Shown piece after piece: positions 44,695 to 53,017 of a DNA stretch of 64,000 nucleotides. Each line of letters starts with the position of its first letter. The stretch's first letter is position 1. The DNA is taken from NCBI RefSeq assembly GCF_002407065.1, contig NZ_CP023564.1, positions 310,001 to 374,000 of the forward strand, given 5' to 3'. The DNA is from Brachybacterium ginsengisoli (GTDB lineage: Bacteria > Actinomycetota > Actinomycetes > Actinomycetales > Dermabacteraceae). The notes below the pieces were generated by a model. That model saw only the letters and a program-made list of their open reading frames with translations. It ran no database searches and had not been told where the DNA came from. A program made the translations under genes and the position numbers.

Positions 44695-45414
44695 TCAGTG
44701 CTGGCCGTAGACGTTCTGGTAGCGGTCGTACAGGGAGTCGATGTGCTCGGAGGCGATCGCCAGCGGCTCGCCGAGCTGCCGGGAGACGTGCACGGTGCGC
44801 GCGACCTCCTCGACCATCACCGCGGCCTTCACGGCGGCGCGCGCATCGCGGCCGATGGTGAAGGGCCCGTGGTTCTGCATCAGCACGGCGGGGCTGCGGT
44901 GGCCGGTGAGGGTCTCCACGATCCCGCGGCCGATGGAGTCGTCGCCGATGATCGCGAAGGGGCCGACGGGCACCGGCCCGCCGAACTCGTCGCCCATCAT
45001 CGTGAGCACGCAGGGGATCTCCTCCCCGCGGGCGGCCCAGGCGGTGGCGTAGGTGGAGTGGGTGTGGACCACGCCGCCCACCTCGGGCATGTGCGCGTAG
45101 ACGTAGGCGTGGGCCGCGGTGTCCGAGGACGGGCTCAGCGCATCGGGGGTGCCGTCGACGATCTTGCTGCCGTCGAGGGTGCAGACCACCATGTTCTCGG
45201 CGGAGAGCTCGTCGTAGGAGACGCCGGAGGGCTTGATGACCAGCAGGTCGGGAACCTCGGGCGCCGCGGAGGGGACGCGCTCGGAGACGTTGCCGGCGGT
45301 CCAGACCACGAGGCCGTTGCGGGGCAGCTCGGCGTGGAGCGCGGCGACGCGCTCCCGGGTCGCGGCGACGGCCTCCTGGACGGCGGCGGGCAGCTCGGTG
45401 AGGACGAGGGTCAT
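44695..45414 (-). CDS. araD: L-ribulose-5-phosphate 4-epimerase
   Basis: The 239-residue class-II-aldolase-fold enzyme converts L-ribulose 5-phosphate to D-xylulose 5-phosphate. It has the phosphate-binding runs TAGNVS (39-44) and [10 protein letters not shown] (61-70), and zinc ligands His117 and His119 in HTHS plus His182 in NHGPF. It starts 44 bases after the araB stop. The length is normal for the family. Confidence 0.96.
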   Translation of the reverse strand: MTLVLTELPAAVQEAVAATRERVAALHAELPRNGLVVWTAGNVSERVPSAAPEVPDLLVIKPSGVSYDELSAENMVVCTLDGSKIVDGTPDALSPSSDTAAHAYVYAHMPEVGGVVHTHSTYATAWAARGEEIPCVLTMMGDEFGGPVPVGPFAIIGDDSIGRGIVETLTGHRSPAVLMQNHGPFTIGRDARAAVKAAVMVEEVARTVHVSRQLGEPLAIASEHIDSLYDRYQNVYGQH

Positions 45415-45458
45415 GGGGACTCCTGGATCAGGGGGTGGTGACGGGGGAGCGGGACGGC

Positions 45459-47093
45459 TCAGCGGAGCGTCTCGCCGGCCAGGCGCTCGACGGGCAGGGC
45501 CTCGCGGTAGCCGGCCAGCCACTGCGCATGCCCGGCCATCCCGGCCTCGTCGGGCTCGAGGGTGGAGAGCTCGTGGGAGGAGAAGATCTGCTCGGCCAGG
45601 AAGTCGGCGAGCGAGCCGGCGCCGTCGGCCGACGCGGTGCGGGCGGTGTGCGCCGCGAGCAGCGCCATGCCCCAGGCCCCGCCCTCGCCGGCGGAGTCGC
45701 CGACGGCCACCGGGGTGGCCAGGGCGTCGGCCAGCACCTGCTGGGCGACGCCGGCGGTGCGGAAGATGCCGCCGTGGGCGTACATGACGTCGAGCTCCAC
45801 GCCCTCGTCCTGCAGCAGCGCCTCCATGCCCACCGCGAGCGCGCCGAAGGCGCCGTAGAGCTGGGAGCGCAGGAAGTTCTCGAGCGTGAAGCGGGCGCCC
45901 TGCTCGCGCACCACCAGCGGCCGGCCCGAGGGCACGCCCGTCTGGTGCTCGCCGGAGAGGTAGTTGTAGCTCAGCACCCCGCCGGCGTCGGCATCGCCCT
46001 CCGCACCGGCGCCGAGCAGCAGGCCGTAGAGCTCCTCGGAGCCGACGTGATGGCCCAGCAGCTCGGCGAAGCGCCCGAAGAGGGCCAGCCAGGCGTCGAG
46101 GTCACCGGCGCAGTTGTTCGTGTGGATCATCGCCACCGGGTCGCCGGCCGGCGTGGTGACCATGTCGATCTCCTCGCGAGGCCCGGAGAGCGGCTTCTCG
46201 AGCACCACCATCGCGAAGGCGCTGGTGCCGGCGGAGACGTTGCCGGTGCGGGGCGAGATCGCCTGGGTGGCGACCATGCCGGTGCCCGCGTCACCCTCCG
46301 GGGGAGCGGTGATCGCGCCCGGCTGCAGCGTGCCGGTGGGGTCGAGGTAGGCGGCCCCCTCGGCGGTGAGGGCGCCGGCGTCCTGCCCGGCGACCAGCAC
46401 CTCGGGCAGCACGTCCGCGAGGGACCAGGGCAGATCGGCCACGCCGTCGAGCGCGGCGAAGCGCTCCAGCAGCTCGGGGTCGTAGGCGTCGCCGGAGGAG
46501 GAGATCGGGAACATGCCGCTCGCGTCGCCCACGCCGAGCACGGAGCGACCGGTGAGCTCGCGGTGGACGTAGCCGGCCAGGGTGGTCAGCTGTCCCAGCT
46601 CCCGCACGTGCTCCTCGCCGCCGCGGATCGCGTGCAGCAGGTGAGCGATGCTCCAGCGCAGCGGGATGTTCAGGCCGAAGGCCTCGCTCAGCTCGGCGGC
46701 GGCGTCGGTGGTGAAGGTGTTGCGCCAGGTGCGGAACGCGGCGAGCGGGGCGCCGTCGGCGTCGAGCGGGAGGTAGCCGTGCATCATCGCGGAGATGCCC
46801 AGGCTGGCCAGCTGCGTGAGCTGCACGTCGTGGCGCTCGCGCACGTCGCGCGCGAGGTCCGCGATGCAGTCCTGCACGCCGGTGCGGACATCCTCCAGGG
46901 AGTAGGTCCAGGAGTCGTCGACCAGCTGGTTCTCCCAGGCGTGGGCGCCGGTGGCGAGCACCGTGCCGGCGTCGTCCACGAGCGCGGCCTTGATCCGCGT
47001 CGACCCGAGCTCGAGCCCCAGATGGGCGCGTCCCTCGGCGAGGAGCGCGGCGGCCTCGGGGCGGTCGGCGGAAGTCACGTCGTCGTGGGTCAT
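45459..47093 (-). CDS. araB: Ribulokinase (FGGY family)
   Basis: The 544-residue FGGY kinase phosphorylates L-ribulose. It has the N-terminal phosphate loop GLELGSTRIKAALVD (26-40), a long sugar domain with WRNTF and MHGYLPLD, and ATP-site runs GNVSAGTSAFAMVV and MYAHGGIFRTAGVAQQ. It lies first in araB-araD-araA, which fixes the substrate call; the sequence style is closer to the AraB-II/xylulokinase-like branch than to E. coli AraB. The ATG at 47093 has no good ribosome site. An operator and -35 lie just upstream, so a leaderless or near-leaderless message is possible. Confidence 0.92.
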   Translation of the reverse strand: MTHDDVTSADRPEAAALLAEGRAHLGLELGSTRIKAALVDDAGTVLATGAHAWENQLVDDSWTYSLEDVRTGVQDCIADLARDVRERHDVQLTQLASLGISAMMHGYLPLDADGAPLAAFRTWRNTFTTDAAAELSEAFGLNIPLRWSIAHLLHAIRGGEEHVRELGQLTTLAGYVHRELTGRSVLGVGDASGMFPISSSGDAYDPELLERFAALDGVADLPWSLADVLPEVLVAGQDAGALTAEGAAYLDPTGTLQPGAITAPPEGDAGTGMVATQAISPRTGNVSAGTSAFAMVVLEKPLSGPREEIDMVTTPAGDPVAMIHTNNCAGDLDAWLALFGRFAELLGHHVGSEELYGLLLGAGAEGDADAGGVLSYNYLSGEHQTGVPSGRPLVVREQGARFTLENFLRSQLYGAFGALAVGMEALLQDEGVELDVMYAHGGIFRTAGVAQQVLADALATPVAVGDSAGEGGAWGMALLAAHTARTASADGAGSLADFLAEQIFSSHELSTLEPDEAGMAGHAQWLAGYREALPVERLAGETLR

Positions 47094-47123
47094 GGGACAA
47101 CTCAAGCATCCGGGACCCGCGAA

Positions 47124-47137
47124 TGTCAACGTTCACA
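47124..47137 (-). promoter_or_regulatory. LacI-type operator overlapping the araB promoter
   Basis: On the minus strand the sequence is TGTGAACGTTGACA, a 14-base palindrome with one mismatched pair around AACGTT. Its TTGACA end (47129-47124) is a perfect -35 hexamer. TTGAGT at 47105-47100, 18 bases on, is a weak -10. Repressor bound here would cover the -35. A matching site lies before chvE at 48391-48404. Confidence 0.65.
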
Positions 47138-47179
47138 TCCGGTGGTGGACGAGGTCGTCGGAGGCGGGGGCGAGCGGCC

Positions 47180-48202
47180 TCAGTGGGTGCGCTCGGGGCG
47201 GGTGGATCGCCGCACCACCAGGCGCGGAGACAGGGTGCTCGGGCAGCCGACGGAGGAGCCGTCCCCCTCCAGGAGGGTCACCAGGTGCCGCAGCGCCTCG
47301 CGACCCACCTCGGCGAAGGGCTGCGCCACCGTGGTCAGCGAGGGCAGCAGGAACTCGGCCCCGATGGTGTTGTCGAAGCCCACCACGGCCACGTCCTCGG
47401 GGACCCGCAGCCCGTGCTGGTGCAGGGCATGCAGGGCGCCGATGGCGATCATGTCGTTCGCGGCGAAGAGCGCATCCGGCAGACCTGAGGCGATCAATGC
47501 GCTGGTCATCTCGTAGCCGGCGCGCGGAGTCCACTCGCCCGGACCCACCACGGCGCCGTCGAGGCCGAACTCCTCCAGCGAGGCGGTGAAGCCGCTGCGG
47601 CGGGCGCTGGCGTCGAACCAGTCCGTCGGCCCGGCGAGATGGACGATCGAGCGGGCGCCGGTGCGCTCCAGGTGCTCGACCACGATCCGCGCGCCCTCGG
47701 CCTGGTCGATGGCGACCACCTCGACCCCGGACTCCTGCTGCGGCTGGGCGGTCACCGCCACCACCGGGGCGGAGCCCGCGACCGCGGCGACGGCGGGGGT
47801 CATGCCCTCGTGCGCGGCGACCACCAGGATCCCCTCGACGCCCGAGGCGAGCAGGTCCGCCCCCACCTGGCGGGCGCTGCACTCGCCGGGCGGCAGCGAG
47901 GTCAGCACCACCGAGTACCCCGCCTCGCGGGCGGCGTTCTCGATCGCGGTGGTGGTCTCCGCCGGTCCGAACAGCGACAGGCTGTCCGTGAGCACGCCGA
48001 TCAGCGATGACCTGGAGGTCTTCAGCGCACGGGCGGCCCGGTTGCGGGCGTACCCGAGCTCGGAGATGGCGGCGAGCACGCGCTCCCGCGTGGCGGGCCG
48101 GACGATCTCGGGCTCGTTGAGCACGCGCGAGACGGTCTGGTACGAGACGCCGGCGCGGGCGGCGACATCACCCATCGACGGGCGGCGCGGTGCTGTGCTC
48201 AT
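47180..48202 (-). CDS. LacI-family regulator of arabinose genes
   Basis: The 340-residue protein has a LacI helix-turn-helix (GDVAARAGVSYQTVSRVLN, about residues 11-29) and an effector domain with LFAANDMIAIGALHAL and VAVVGFDNTIGAEFLLPSL. It lies between the araBDA operon (same strand, 86 bases below) and the divergent ChvE-type importer. Both targets carry near-identical operators, so it probably serves as the arabinose repressor, equivalent to the LacI-type AraR of corynebacteria. CACGGAGGCG precedes the ATG. Confidence 0.92.
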   Translation of the reverse strand: MSTAPRRPSMGDVAARAGVSYQTVSRVLNEPEIVRPATRERVLAAISELGYARNRAARALKTSRSSLIGVLTDSLSLFGPAETTTAIENAAREAGYSVVLTSLPPGECSARQVGADLLASGVEGILVVAAHEGMTPAVAAVAGSAPVVAVTAQPQQESGVEVVAIDQAEGARIVVEHLERTGARSIVHLAGPTDWFDASARRSGFTASLEEFGLDGAVVGPGEWTPRAGYEMTSALIASGLPDALFAANDMIAIGALHALHQHGLRVPEDVAVVGFDNTIGAEFLLPSLTTVAQPFAEVGREALRHLVTLLEGDGSSVGCPSTLSPRLVVRRSTRPERTH

Positions 48203-48374
48203 GGGTGGCGCCTCCGTGGGGGATGGGTCGAGGCCGGGGACAGGGTGCTGGGCAGGGACATTGTCCAGGACGGCGGTGCCGGGACCCTCCGCCGCGAACC
48301 CCGCAGATCGAATCCTTCGGGGCAAGGCATTGCAGCCCGTTGCCAAGTTGTGACCCGCCCGGGGTGGCGGACAG

Positions 48375-48405
48375 TTGACACCTGCGTCAATGTGAACGTT
48401 ACCAT
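48375..48405 (+). promoter_or_regulatory. chvE-type importer promoter with internal LacI-type operator
   Basis: TTGACA (48375-48380) and TACCAT (48400-48405) are spaced by 19 bases. The operator TGTGAACGTTACCA (48391-48404) fills the end of the spacer and the -10, the classic place for repression. It shares its first ten bases with the araB operator. The remainder of the 402-base gap (48203-48604) includes an untranslated leader of about 190 bases in which I see nothing else. Confidence 0.6.
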
Positions 48406-48604
48406 TCCAGCGGTCCCCGCCTCCCGGCGGCGTCGCGCCACGGTCGGCGCGCGGACCGGACGACGGGCCCATCCGGGGCCGTCAGCCCAGTCGACGTCCC
48501 GTCGGCGCCGCGCGGTGCACAGGAGCCCGCTCGGCCCCGAGCGGAGCGGCGACCGGACACCCTGCTGCGTGCAGCAGATGGCGATTTTCGACGAGGAGAA
48601 GCCC

Positions 48605-49756
48605 ATGTACAACCGCAGAACCTTCATGCTGGGAGCGACGGCCGCAGCGGCCGCGCTGGGACTGGCCGCCTGCGGCGGCTCGGGCGCCGGATCCGGCGGC
48701 CCCGACACCGATGCCGCGCCGAGCGACCAGACCGTCGGCGTCGCGATGCCGACGCAGACCTACGAGCGCTGGGTCGCCGACGGCAACAACATCAAGAAGG
48801 GCCTGGAGGGCAAGGGCTTCAAGGTCGACATGCAGTATGCCGACGACGACATCCCCACCCAGCAGCAGCAGATCGATCAGATGGTCAACTCCGGCGTCAG
48901 CGTGCTGCTGATCGCCTCGATCGACGGCGCGTCCCTCTCGTCGCAGCTCGAGTCCGCGGCGGCCGCCGGCATCCCGGTCATCGCCTACGACCGCCTCCTG
49001 ACCGACAGCGAGAACGTCGACTTCTACGTCACCTTCGACAACTACAAGGTGGGCGTGAACCAGGCCAACGCCCTGCTGTTCGGCCTGGGCCTGCTGGACG
49101 AGAAGTTCGAGAAGGCCGCGGACGCCCCGAAGGGTCCGCTGAACGTGGAGCTGTTCGCCGGTTCGCTGGACGACAACAACGCGCACCTGTTCTGGAAGGG
49201 TGCGATCGACACCCTGCAGCCGTACTTCGACGACGGTACCCTCGTGGTGCCCTCCAAGCAGACGGACATCGAGCAGGCCGCCACCCAGCGCTGGGAGCAG
49301 GAGACCGCCCAGAAGCGCATGGAGACGCTGCTGACCACGCACTACAACGGCGGCGAGGAGCTGGCCGGGGTGCTGGCCCCGGCCGATCCGCTGTCCCGCG
49401 GCATCATCAACGCCCTGCAGAACGCCGGCATGGGGCCGACGATCAAGGAGGGCCTGCCCGTCGTCACCGGTCAGGACGCCGAGATCGCCTCGATCAAGCT
49501 GATCGCCGACGGCGTCCAGTCCTCGACCATCTTCAAGGACACCCGCAAGCTCGCCGACCAGGCGATCGTCGCCGCGGAGTCGATCCTGAAGGGCGAGGAC
49601 CCCGAGGCCAACGACACCAAGACCTACGACAACGGCGTGAAGGTCGTGCCCTCGTACCTGCTCGAGGTCCAGATGGTCCTGGAGAGCAACTACCAGGAGA
49701 TCATGGTCGATTCCGGCTACTACACGGAGGAGCAGGTGGAGTCCGGCCAGCTCTGA
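48605..49756 (+). CDS. chvE: Sugar-binding lipoprotein of a CUT2 importer, ChvE type
   Basis: The 383-residue protein has a twin-arginine motif (YNRRTFMLG) and lipobox LAAC with Cys23. A type-I periplasmic sugar-binding fold follows, with QQQIDQMVNSGVSVLLIASI, AAGIPVIAYDRLL and YLLEVQMVLESNYQEIMVDSGYY, a signature of ChvE/multiple-sugar-binding proteins. Members bind arabinose, galactose, xylose or glucose; the araR-like operator and neighbours favour L-arabinose. GACGAGGAGAAG precedes the ATG. Confidence 0.93.
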   Translation: MYNRRTFMLGATAAAAALGLAACGGSGAGSGGPDTDAAPSDQTVGVAMPTQTYERWVADGNNIKKGLEGKGFKVDMQYADDDIPTQQQQIDQMVNSGVSVLLIASIDGASLSSQLESAAAAGIPVIAYDRLLTDSENVDFYVTFDNYKVGVNQANALLFGLGLLDEKFEKAADAPKGPLNVELFAGSLDDNNAHLFWKGAIDTLQPYFDDGTLVVPSKQTDIEQAATQRWEQETAQKRMETLLTTHYNGGEELAGVLAPADPLSRGIINALQNAGMGPTIKEGLPVVTGQDAEIASIKLIADGVQSSTIFKDTRKLADQAIVAAESILKGEDPEANDTKTYDNGVKVVPSYLLEVQMVLESNYQEIMVDSGYYTEEQVESGQL

Positions 49757-49782
49757 GCACCCATCCGCTGCACAGCTCAGAC

Positions 49783-49817
49783 GGGGTCCCGGCGCGCCCT
49801 CGCGCCGCCGGGACCCC
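49783..49817 (+). terminator. GC-rich hairpin between the ChvE-type and ATPase genes
   Basis: Arms 49783-49794 and 49806-49817 form a perfect 12-base stem. The loop can pair further. It lies between the binding-protein stop and the ATPase ribosome site. Like the hairpins at 14863 and 29353, it has no T-tract and likely protects or partly ends the message. Confidence 0.55.
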
Positions 49818-49836
49818 CTGCCCGAAGGAGGACCAC

Positions 49837-51378
49837 GTGGCCGAACACATCCTCGAGATGCGGTCCATCACCAAGCGATTCCCCGGCGTGGTCGCGCTCA
49901 AGGACGTGTCCCTGACCGTCGACGAGCACGAGATCCACGCCATCTGCGGCGAGAACGGCGCCGGCAAGTCCACGCTCATGAAGGTGCTCTCCGGCGTCGA
50001 GCCGGCCGGCACCTACGAGGGCGAGATCCATTACCGCGGCCGCCCCGTCAGCTTCACCTCGATCAACGACTCCGAGGCCGAGGGCATCGTGATCATCCAC
50101 CAGGAGCTCGCCCTGGTGCCCCACCTGTCGATCGCCGAGAACATCTTCCTCGGCAACGAGCAGGCCACCCGCAAGGTGATCAGCTGGCACGAGACCAATG
50201 CGCGCGCCGCCGAGCTCATGGCGCGCGTGGGGCTCAAGGAGAAGCCCGTCACCCCCGTCGGCCAGCTCGGCGTCGGCAAGCAGCAGCTCGTCGAGATCGC
50301 CAAGGCGCTCTCGAAGAACGTGAGCCTGCTGATCCTCGACGAGCCCACCGCGGCGCTGAACGACGACGACTCCGAGCACCTGCTCGGCCTCATCCGCGGT
50401 CTGCGCGACGAGGGCGTCACCAGCATCATCATCTCCCACAAGCTCGGCGAGATCGCCGCCGTCGCCGATGCCACCACGGTCATCCGCGACGGCTCCACGA
50501 TCGAGACGATCGACATGAAGGTGTCCGAGGAGCAGCGCCCCACGCTGATCCCCCGCATCATCAAGGGGATGGTGGGTCGGGACATCGACAACCTCTATCC
50601 CGAGCGGAAGGTCGAGATCGGGGAGGAGATCCTCCGCCTGGAGAACTGGCACGTGGGTCACCCGACCCAGCCCGGCCGCGTGGTGGTCGACGACGCCTCG
50701 CTGTCCGTCCGCGCGGGCGAGATCGTGGGCATCGCCGGGCTCATGGGCGCCGGTCGCACCGAGCTCGCGATGAGCGTGTTCGGCCGCTCCTACGGCCGGG
50801 ACATCTCCGGCCGCGCCTACATGCACGGCCGCGAGGTGCAGATGCGCACCGTGGCCGAGGCGATCGACGCCGGCATCGCCTACGTCTCCGAGGACCGCAA
50901 GCAGTACGGGCTGAACCTCATCCAGGACATCCGCACCAACGTCACCGCGGCCGCGCTGCAGAAGGTCACCCCGCGCGGCTGGATCAACGGCAACGAGGAG
51001 ATCGCGGTCGCCGAGCGCTACCGCTCCTCGCTGAACATCAAGACGCCGACGGTGATGGCGACCGTCGGCAAGCTCTCCGGGGGCAACCAGCAGAAGGTGG
51101 TGCTCAGCAAGTGGCTGTACACCGAGCCCGAGCTGCTGATCCTGGACGAGCCCACCCGAGGCGTCGACGTCGGCGCCAAGTTCGAGATCTACACGATCAT
51201 CAACGAGCTCGCCGAGGCGGGCAAGGCCATCATCGTCATCTCCTCGGAGCTTCCCGAGGTCATGGGGCTGGCCGATCGCATCTACACACTGTCCGCGGGC
51301 CGTATCACCGGTGAGGTCGCCGCCCAGGACGCCACTCAGGAGCACCTCATGGAGCTCATGACCATGGAGAGGGAGTGA
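49837..51378 (+). CDS. gguA: CUT2 sugar importer ATPase with two ABC domains
   Basis: The 513-residue protein has two fused ABC domains. The first has Walker A GENGAGKST (39-47), signature-like LGVGKQQ and Walker B LLILDEPTAAL. The second has a degenerate phosphate loop (GLMGAGRTE), a full LSGGNQQ signature and LLILDEPTRGVDVG. This asymmetry is normal for the MglA/XylG/GguA family. The start is GTG with GAAGGAGG upstream. It is the only importer ATPase in the window and belongs to a family not known to serve CUT1 systems. Confidence 0.95.
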   Translation: MAEHILEMRSITKRFPGVVALKDVSLTVDEHEIHAICGENGAGKSTLMKVLSGVEPAGTYEGEIHYRGRPVSFTSINDSEAEGIVIIHQELALVPHLSIAENIFLGNEQATRKVISWHETNARAAELMARVGLKEKPVTPVGQLGVGKQQLVEIAKALSKNVSLLILDEPTAALNDDDSEHLLGLIRGLRDEGVTSIIISHKLGEIAAVADATTVIRDGSTIETIDMKVSEEQRPTLIPRIIKGMVGRDIDNLYPERKVEIGEEILRLENWHVGHPTQPGRVVVDDASLSVRAGEIVGIAGLMGAGRTELAMSVFGRSYGRDISGRAYMHGREVQMRTVAEAIDAGIAYVSEDRKQYGLNLIQDIRTNVTAAALQKVTPRGWINGNEEIAVAERYRSSLNIKTPTVMATVGKLSGGNQQKVVLSKWLYTEPELLILDEPTRGVDVGAKFEIYTIINELAEAGKAIIVISSELPEVMGLADRIYTLSAGRITGEVAAQDATQEHLMELMTMERE

Positions 51379-51387
51379 GCGCGCCTC

Positions 51388-52569
51388 ATGGCCGGAACTT
51401 CTGACATCAAGGAGCTGCTGACGCGCAACATGCGCTCCAGCGGCATCTACATCGCGTTCGTGTTCATCATCGTGCTGTTCACGATCCTCACCGGGGGCCA
51501 GCTGCTCAGCCCCGGCAACCTCACCAACCTGGTGCTGCAGTACTCCTACATCCTGATCCTCGCGATCGGCATGGTGCTGATCATCGTGGCCGGGCACATC
51601 GACCTGTCGGTGGGCTCCGTGGTGGCGCTGACCGGCGCCGTCGCCGCGGTCGTGGTGATCGGGGGCGGCATGCCCTGGTGGGTGGGCGTCCTCGCGGCGC
51701 TCGCCACCGGCGTGCTGGTGGGGCTGTGGCAGGGCTTCTGGGTCGCGTACGTGGGCATCCCCGCCTTCATCGTGACCCTGGCGGGCATGCTCATCTTCCG
51801 CGGCGTCACCATGCAGGTGCTCGGCAACGTGTCCCTGTCGCCGTTCCCGAAGCAGTACCAGTACATCTCCGGCGGCTTCCTCAACGGGCTGCTGGGCGGC
51901 AACGGCTTCGACGCCTTCACGCTGTTCCTCGCCGCCGCGCTGGTGGTCGTCTTCGCGATCCAGCAGTACCGGGTGCGCATGGCGAAGCTGAAGTACAAGC
52001 AGCCCGTCGAGGCCTACCCGCTGTTCTGGCTGAAGATCGCCGTCGTGGGCCTGGTCATCATGGCCTTCGCCTGGCAGCTGGCGCATTCGCGCGGCCTGCC
52101 GGTGGTGCTGATCCTGCTGGCGGCGCTCGTGCTCATCTACGGCTTCATCAGCCAGAGCACGATCTTCGGCCGGCACATCTACGCCATGGGCGGCAACCTC
52201 CAGGCGGCCCAGCTCTCGGGTGTGAAGACCCGGCGGGTCAACATGTGGCTGTTCGTCAACATGGGCCTGCTCGCCGCGGTCGCCGGCATCGTCTACTCGG
52301 CACGCTCCAACAGCGCCCAGCCGGGCGCCGGCAACATGTTCGAGCTCGACGCGATCGCGGCCGCCTTCATCGGCGGCGCGGCGGTGACCGGCGGCGTGGG
52401 CAAGGTCCACGGCGCGATCATCGGCGGTCTGATCATGGCGGTCATGTCCAACGGCATGTCCATCATGGGCATCGACCAGTCCACCCAGTCCGTGGTCCGC
52501 GGCGTGGTGCTGCTGATCGCCGTCGCCTTCGACGTCTGGAACAAGAAGCGCTCGCAGTCCGGCGCGTGA
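51388..52569 (+). CDS. gguB: CUT2 sugar importer permease
   Basis: The 393-residue membrane protein has 8-10 hydrophobic segments and family runs GHIDLSVGSVVALTGA, FIVTLAGMLIFRG, AMGGNLQAAQLSGV and FIGGAAVTGGVGKVHGAIIGG, as in XylH/GguB. It carries the extended mid-region typical of that subgroup. It starts nine bases after the ATPase stop. A terminator follows at 52576-52607. Confidence 0.95.
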   Translation: MAGTSDIKELLTRNMRSSGIYIAFVFIIVLFTILTGGQLLSPGNLTNLVLQYSYILILAIGMVLIIVAGHIDLSVGSVVALTGAVAAVVVIGGGMPWWVGVLAALATGVLVGLWQGFWVAYVGIPAFIVTLAGMLIFRGVTMQVLGNVSLSPFPKQYQYISGGFLNGLLGGNGFDAFTLFLAAALVVVFAIQQYRVRMAKLKYKQPVEAYPLFWLKIAVVGLVIMAFAWQLAHSRGLPVVLILLAALVLIYGFISQSTIFGRHIYAMGGNLQAAQLSGVKTRRVNMWLFVNMGLLAAVAGIVYSARSNSAQPGAGNMFELDAIAAAFIGGAAVTGGVGKVHGAIIGGLIMAVMSNGMSIMGIDQSTQSVVRGVVLLIAVAFDVWNKKRSQSGA

Positions 52570-52575
52570 TCGGCG

Positions 52576-52607
52576 GAGGCGGGGCGGCGGATCCGTCGCC
52601 CCGCCTC
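52576..52607 (+). terminator. Terminator after the CUT2 importer operon
   Basis: An 11-base perfect stem (52576-52586 with 52597-52607) begins seven bases after the permease stop and is followed by CTTCC rather than a T-run. Its place at the end of the operon supports a terminator role. Confidence 0.65.
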
Positions 52608-52631
52608 TTCCGGCTCGCCAGCCGGACAGGA

Positions 52632-52692
52632 ATGTCGACGCTGACGTGGGATCACCTTTCATCCAGGGGTGAGCCCACGCCAGCGTCGACAT
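52632..52692. repeat. Long near-perfect inverted repeat
   Basis: Arms at 52632-52656 and 52668-52692 pair at 23 of 25 positions around an 11-base loop. It lies in the 448-base gap between the CUT2 operon and cluster H, after a separate terminator hairpin. It could be a second terminator, a transcribed structure or a small mobile repeat. No target-site duplication is obvious. Confidence 0.6.
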
Positions 52693-52804
52693 CTTTGCGT
52701 CCCGGTGATGCGGCGCTCCGGTGACGTCGTGCTCCGGCACCGTCGCGCTCCGGCGGCCGCGGCCGCCGAGGATGCCCCCCGTGGGATCTGGGACCGCCGC
52801 GGTG

Positions 52805-52833
52805 TTGACGGTCACATTGCAACGATGTAATTT
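52805..52833 (+). promoter_or_regulatory. Promoter with LacI-type operator before cluster H
   Basis: TTGACG (52805-52810) and TAATTT (52828-52833) are 17 bases apart. The spacer and -10 contain ATTGCAACGATGTAAT (52816-52831), a LacI-like dyad around CG. The unit is almost repeated at 60504-60532 before the paralogous binding protein of cluster J. Confidence 0.7.
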
Positions 52834-53017
52834 CAAGGGAGGTGCGCCGACGGACCTCGAGGAGCGGCGAACTCGCCCGGACCTGGAGCGATGGACCCGG
52901 AACGACAGATCCGGAACCCCGGACCCGACCCCCGACCCGCCCGCACCTGCCCGACGCACCGACGCACGCCGCCGTGCCGCCCGGCCCGGCGACCATCCGA
53001 CCCGATGGAGAGTTGAG

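Noticed and set aside
52721..53017. An N-terminal extension of the cluster H binding protein by 99 codons
   Set aside because: It would begin before the promoter-operator at 52805-52833 and would bury the twin-arginine signal and lipobox deep in the protein.
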